A stretch of DNA of 8,509 bases from Candidatus Njordarchaeota archaeon. Lineage in GTDB: Archaea > Thermoproteota > JANJXX01 > Panguiarchaeales > Panguiarchaeaceae. Positions 6,871-8,509 of the stretch are shown piece after piece; positions within the stretch are counted from its first letter, which is position 1, and each line of letters begins with the position of its first letter. The translations under genes and the position numbers were made by a program. The notes beneath the pieces are model-generated. The model was given only the letters and a program-made list of their open reading frames with translations, searched no databases and was not told the DNA's origin. The stretch lies in contig JAGSHR010000207.1 of NCBI GenBank assembly GCA_029855985.1, positions 1 through 8,509 of the forward strand. Direction: 5' to 3'.

Positions 6871-6875
6871 AAATA

Positions 6876-7577
6876 ATGAAAGCTTTAATACTGGCGGGAG
6901 GATTAGGAGAGAGATTGAGGCCATATACAGAGAAAGTACCCAAGCCCCTCCTTGAAGTAGCGGGTAAACCTATATTGTTCTGGCAAATTGAATGGCTAAA
7001 GAAACACAACGTTGACAACATTGTCCTAGCAGTCGGATACCTTGGAGAAAAAATAGAAGAAACTATAGGTGATGGATCCCAATTCGGCGTTAAGGTTGAC
7101 TACTCTTATGAGAGAGAGAAATTAGGTACCGGTGGGGCAATAAAGAATGCTAGAAGCTATCTAGAGGACACAAAAAAATTCTTCGTAATAAACGGCGATA
7201 TCATCACGAATATCAACCTGACCAAACTTAGCGATAAAGTGGAAAACGGCGTGCTCGGCGGTATCGCGGTTGTCCCGCTCCCAAGCCCGTATGGGATAAT
7301 AAAATTCGATGAAACCACTGGCGTAATAAGGAGCTTCGTTGAAAAACCAAAGCTTCCAGATTACTGGATAAACGCAGGGATATACATCCTTAAAAGGGAA
7401 ATCTTCGACATGCTCCCCGATAAAGGAGACATCGAGAAAACAGCGTTCCCAAAGTTGGCGGAAGAGAAAAAGTTGATAGCAGTACCTTTCAACGATGTTT
7501 ACTGGAAATCCGTGGACACTCACAAGGACATAAAGGAGGCTGCTCGAATACTTAAAGAAAATGGGGTAGTGGATTAG
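6876..7577 (+). CDS. Sugar-1-phosphate nucleotidyltransferase
   Basis: A 233-residue cytoplasmic enzyme that joins a sugar 1-phosphate to a nucleotide, releasing pyrophosphate to give an NDP-sugar. All the family landmarks are intact: LAGGLGERLRPYT (6-18), VPKPLLEVAGKPI (21-33), KLGTGGAI (82-89), the metal-binding NGD (D108), VEKP (155-158), NAGIYI (166-171), EKTAFPKLAEE (187-197) and the WKSVDT segment (D214). The compact length and FPKLAEE segment fit mannose-1-phosphate guanylyltransferase-like and glucose-1-phosphate nucleotidyltransferase-like archaeal members; sugar and base cannot be settled from sequence. It has no C-terminal beta-helix, unlike its divergent neighbour. The product probably feeds surface polysaccharide, S-layer or archaellin glycosylation, or compatible-solute synthesis. 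The start is set by GGTGG 5 nt upstream. Confidence 0.93.
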   Translation: MKALILAGGLGERLRPYTEKVPKPLLEVAGKPILFWQIEWLKKHNVDNIVLAVGYLGEKIEETIGDGSQFGVKVDYSYEREKLGTGGAIKNARSYLEDTKKFFVINGDIITNINLTKLSDKVENGVLGGIAVVPLPSPYGIIKFDETTGVIRSFVEKPKLPDYWINAGIYILKREIFDMLPDKGDIEKTAFPKLAEEKKLIAVPFNDVYWKSVDTHKDIKEAARILKENGVVD

Positions 7578-7628
7578 AATTAGTAAAAATACAATTAGGG
7601 GCCATAAAGGTTCATTTTTCATTCTCTC
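7578..7628. terminator. Convergent spacer with T-rich tract
   Basis: This short spacer lies between the nucleotidyltransferase gene and the oppositely read membrane-protein gene. On + it ends in a pyrimidine-rich run (TTCATTTTTCATTCTCTC, 7611-7628) that continues into the neighbouring gene and fits archaeal U-rich termination. I see no hairpin. Confidence 0.35.
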
Positions 7629-8030
7629 TTATTCTTTTTCTGAGAATGGCTTCAGTAGATGTATGAAAGCGTTTATCAGTGTTGGAGCCAATAGGACATA
7701 CAACCATAATCCCCAGTTAATCGTTGCAACTAGGACTTGTCCCTCCGTGTTAACTCGAATATACGACGACATCATGAGGATCTCATAGGTATACGCGGCT
7801 AGGAAAGTATACTTCAAGAAACCACCAAAGGCTTTTGACCACTTTTTATCGGACTCCTGGAAGAAAGCCATTATACTTACTAAGAATGCAATTAACACAA
7901 GTATGAACCAATCATAATTAGGTAGCTCTATTTTAGCCGCAACTTGCGCCGCCCCTGTTGCGAACTTCAAAGAGAGACCATAAATCAAAAAATGCCCCAA
8001 CGCTATACCCAAAGCTTTAGCTCTACCCAT
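7629..8030 (-). CDS. Four-helix integral membrane protein, unknown function
   Basis: A 133-residue hydrophobic protein that I do not recognise. Four likely membrane spans lie at about residues 6-22, 40-57, 70-90 and 104-124, joined by short loops; the loop with QESDKKWSK (58-66) is the most charged, and the basic N-terminus (MGRAK) and KPFSEKE tail suggest both ends are cytoplasmic. No catalytic or transport signature is visible. The start at ATG 8030 is preferred over the GTG at 8039 because GGTGA (8036-8040) lies 5 nt before it. That site overlaps the stop codon of the upstream gene, so the two are almost certainly translated from one message and may act together in the membrane. Confidence 0.75.
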   Translation of the reverse strand: MGRAKALGIALGHFLIYGLSLKFATGAAQVAAKIELPNYDWFILVLIAFLVSIMAFFQESDKKWSKAFGGFLKYTFLAAYTYEILMMSSYIRVNTEGQVLVATINWGLWLYVLLAPTLINAFIHLLKPFSEKE

Positions 8031-8035
8031 AATTC

Positions 8036-8040
8036 TCACC
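8036..8040 (-). promoter_or_regulatory. Shine-Dalgarno GGTGA overlapping the upstream stop codon
   Basis: On the minus strand GGTGA spans the TGA stop (8036-8038) of the upstream gene and lies 5 nt before ATG 8030. The arrangement suggests translational coupling of the two membrane genes. Confidence 0.65.
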
Positions 8041-8494
8041 CTCTCTCCAAGGGAATAGTTGACGTCAAAGTTAAACTAATCAACTTATAGTCTTGGTAAC
8101 CCATCCACAAAGAAAGCTTCACATCCGTAAACAAATCAACCGTACCAGCTTGAAACTGCAAGAAAACATCGAGCGGAATATCGAGAGTAAAACTCAGCAC
8201 CCGACTCTGCCCCGGCCCCAAATCAAATATTTCACTATCCCAATCCAGCATACGATCCTCTGTCTTTATTATCAGCGTAAGATTACTATCTACAACCTTG
8301 AATAAGTAGGCACGTGAACTAACCGTAACATTAATGTGCAACTCAACAACCGTGGGCAATACAACTTGATTAGTTTGATAATTCTCTATCCTAACACTCG
8401 CCATATCCATTACCAAAACAGAGGTTCCAGACGCGACAAGCAAACCAATAATTGAAGCTAAAATTTTCAAAAAACTCAGCACATATTTTAACAA
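8036..8494 (-). CDS. Membrane-anchored beta-rich extracytoplasmic protein (N-terminus missing)
   Basis: A partial protein of 152 genomic residues. The frame runs into the adapter at 8495, so the first five residues of the full open frame (MYKRQ, with GTG read as Met) are artefact and the true start lies beyond the contig. A hydrophobic segment of about 20 residues (ILASIIGLLVASGTSVLVMD and the residues before it) looks like a signal anchor. The rest alternates strands (VVELHINVTVSSRAYLF, SNLTLIIKTED, SRVLSFTLDIPLDVF, VDLFTDVKLSLWMGY) and resembles an immunoglobulin-like or LEA14-type beta-sandwich; this is a weak resemblance. Two N-x-T sequons (NVT and NLT) lie in the presumed outside part and could be N-glycosylated. 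It is coupled to the downstream four-helix protein, with only 5 nt between stop and start. Confidence 0.7.
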   Translation of the reverse strand: MLKYVLSFLKILASIIGLLVASGTSVLVMDMASVRIENYQTNQVVLPTVVELHINVTVSSRAYLFKVVDSNLTLIIKTEDRMLDWDSEIFDLGPGQSRVLSFTLDIPLDVFLQFQAGTVDLFTDVKLSLWMGYQDYKLISLTLTSTIPLERG

Positions 8495-8509
8495 CTGTCT
8501 CTTATACAC
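8495..8509. other. Nextera/Tn5 mosaic-end adapter remnant (sequencing artefact)
   Basis: The last 15 bases, CTGTCTCTTATACAC, are identical to the start of the Nextera transposase adapter (CTGTCTCTTATACACATCT). Read on the minus strand they are GTGTATAAGAGACAG, which encodes the artefactual N-terminus MYKRQ. The genomic sequence therefore ends at 8494. Confidence 0.95.

Larger units (their letters stand above)
6740..6875. promoter_or_regulatory. Divergent promoter region between the two nucleotidyltransferase-family genes
   Basis: These 136 bp separate two genes read away from each other. For the minus-strand gene the best TATA-like box is TTTTATAC, preceded by CTAAAA (complement of about 6797-6808), which predicts a start near 6774. 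For the + gene, GGTTTTATTACTTAAAC (about 6817-6833) is the best candidate, with a predicted start near 6848. A 12-base AT palindrome, AATATTAATATT, sits at 6761-6772. Shared control of both genes is plausible from the layout, but no operator is proven. Confidence 0.4.

Noticed and set aside
7161..7622. 153-codon open frame on the minus strand
   Set aside because: It lies opposite the clearly conserved nucleotidyltransferase gene, has no ribosome binding site, and its translation looks like antisense sequence.
1..8509. CRISPR array, insertion sequence, integrase site or defence system
   Set aside because: I saw no spaced direct repeats, transposase or integrase motifs, terminal inverted repeats or known defence domains on either strand.

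Overview
The window is an 8.5 kb fragment of an archaeal chromosome, most likely from a metagenome or single-cell assembly. Four things point to an archaeon: an MptA/FolE2-type GTP cyclohydrolase, an ST0452-like nucleotidyltransferase/hexapeptide-repeat protein, starts preceded by GGTGA-type Shine-Dalgarno sites at a fixed 5-6 nt distance, and AT-rich TATA-like boxes with T-rich termination tracts. The low GC content, frequent AGA and ATA codons and Lys/Glu/Ile-rich proteins would fit a thermophile, perhaps of the TACK group, but the sequence does not fix the lineage. The right edge is not genomic: the last 15 bases are the Nextera/Tn5 mosaic-end adapter.

Layout, left to right: (1) a 5'-truncated mptA on +; (2) a 220 bp AT-rich spacer with a possible promoter and an 11-codon mini-ORF; (3) a 714-residue + strand protein with a longin-like N-terminal fold and a long helical remainder; (4) a convergent 45 bp spacer; (5) a minus-strand cluster read from right to left as MBL-fold hydrolase, unknown 290-residue protein and thioredoxin-fold protein without CXXC; (6) a minus-strand glmU-like protein with a degenerate nucleotidyltransferase half and a left-handed beta-helix half; (7) a divergent 136 bp promoter region; (8) a + strand canonical sugar-1-phosphate nucleotidyltransferase; (9) a tightly coupled minus-strand membrane pair, of which the upstream member is cut by the adapter. 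No spacer exceeds 300 bp, and I saw no RNA gene, CRISPR array or insertion sequence.

The two divergent nucleotidyltransferase-family genes probably serve one NDP-sugar pathway for cell-surface glycans or protein glycosylation. The + strand gene has the full catalytic set. Its partner has lost the usual Gly-Asp metal motif but keeps a well-formed acyltransferase-type beta-helix. The MBL/unknown/thioredoxin-like cluster looks like one transcription unit of unknown purpose. The least explained protein is the longin-plus-helical one, whose N-terminal fold resembles domains of eukaryotic trafficking complexes and archaeal small-GTPase partners. I see no defence or mobile system, and the strongest leads are single proteins rather than a proven multi-gene system.
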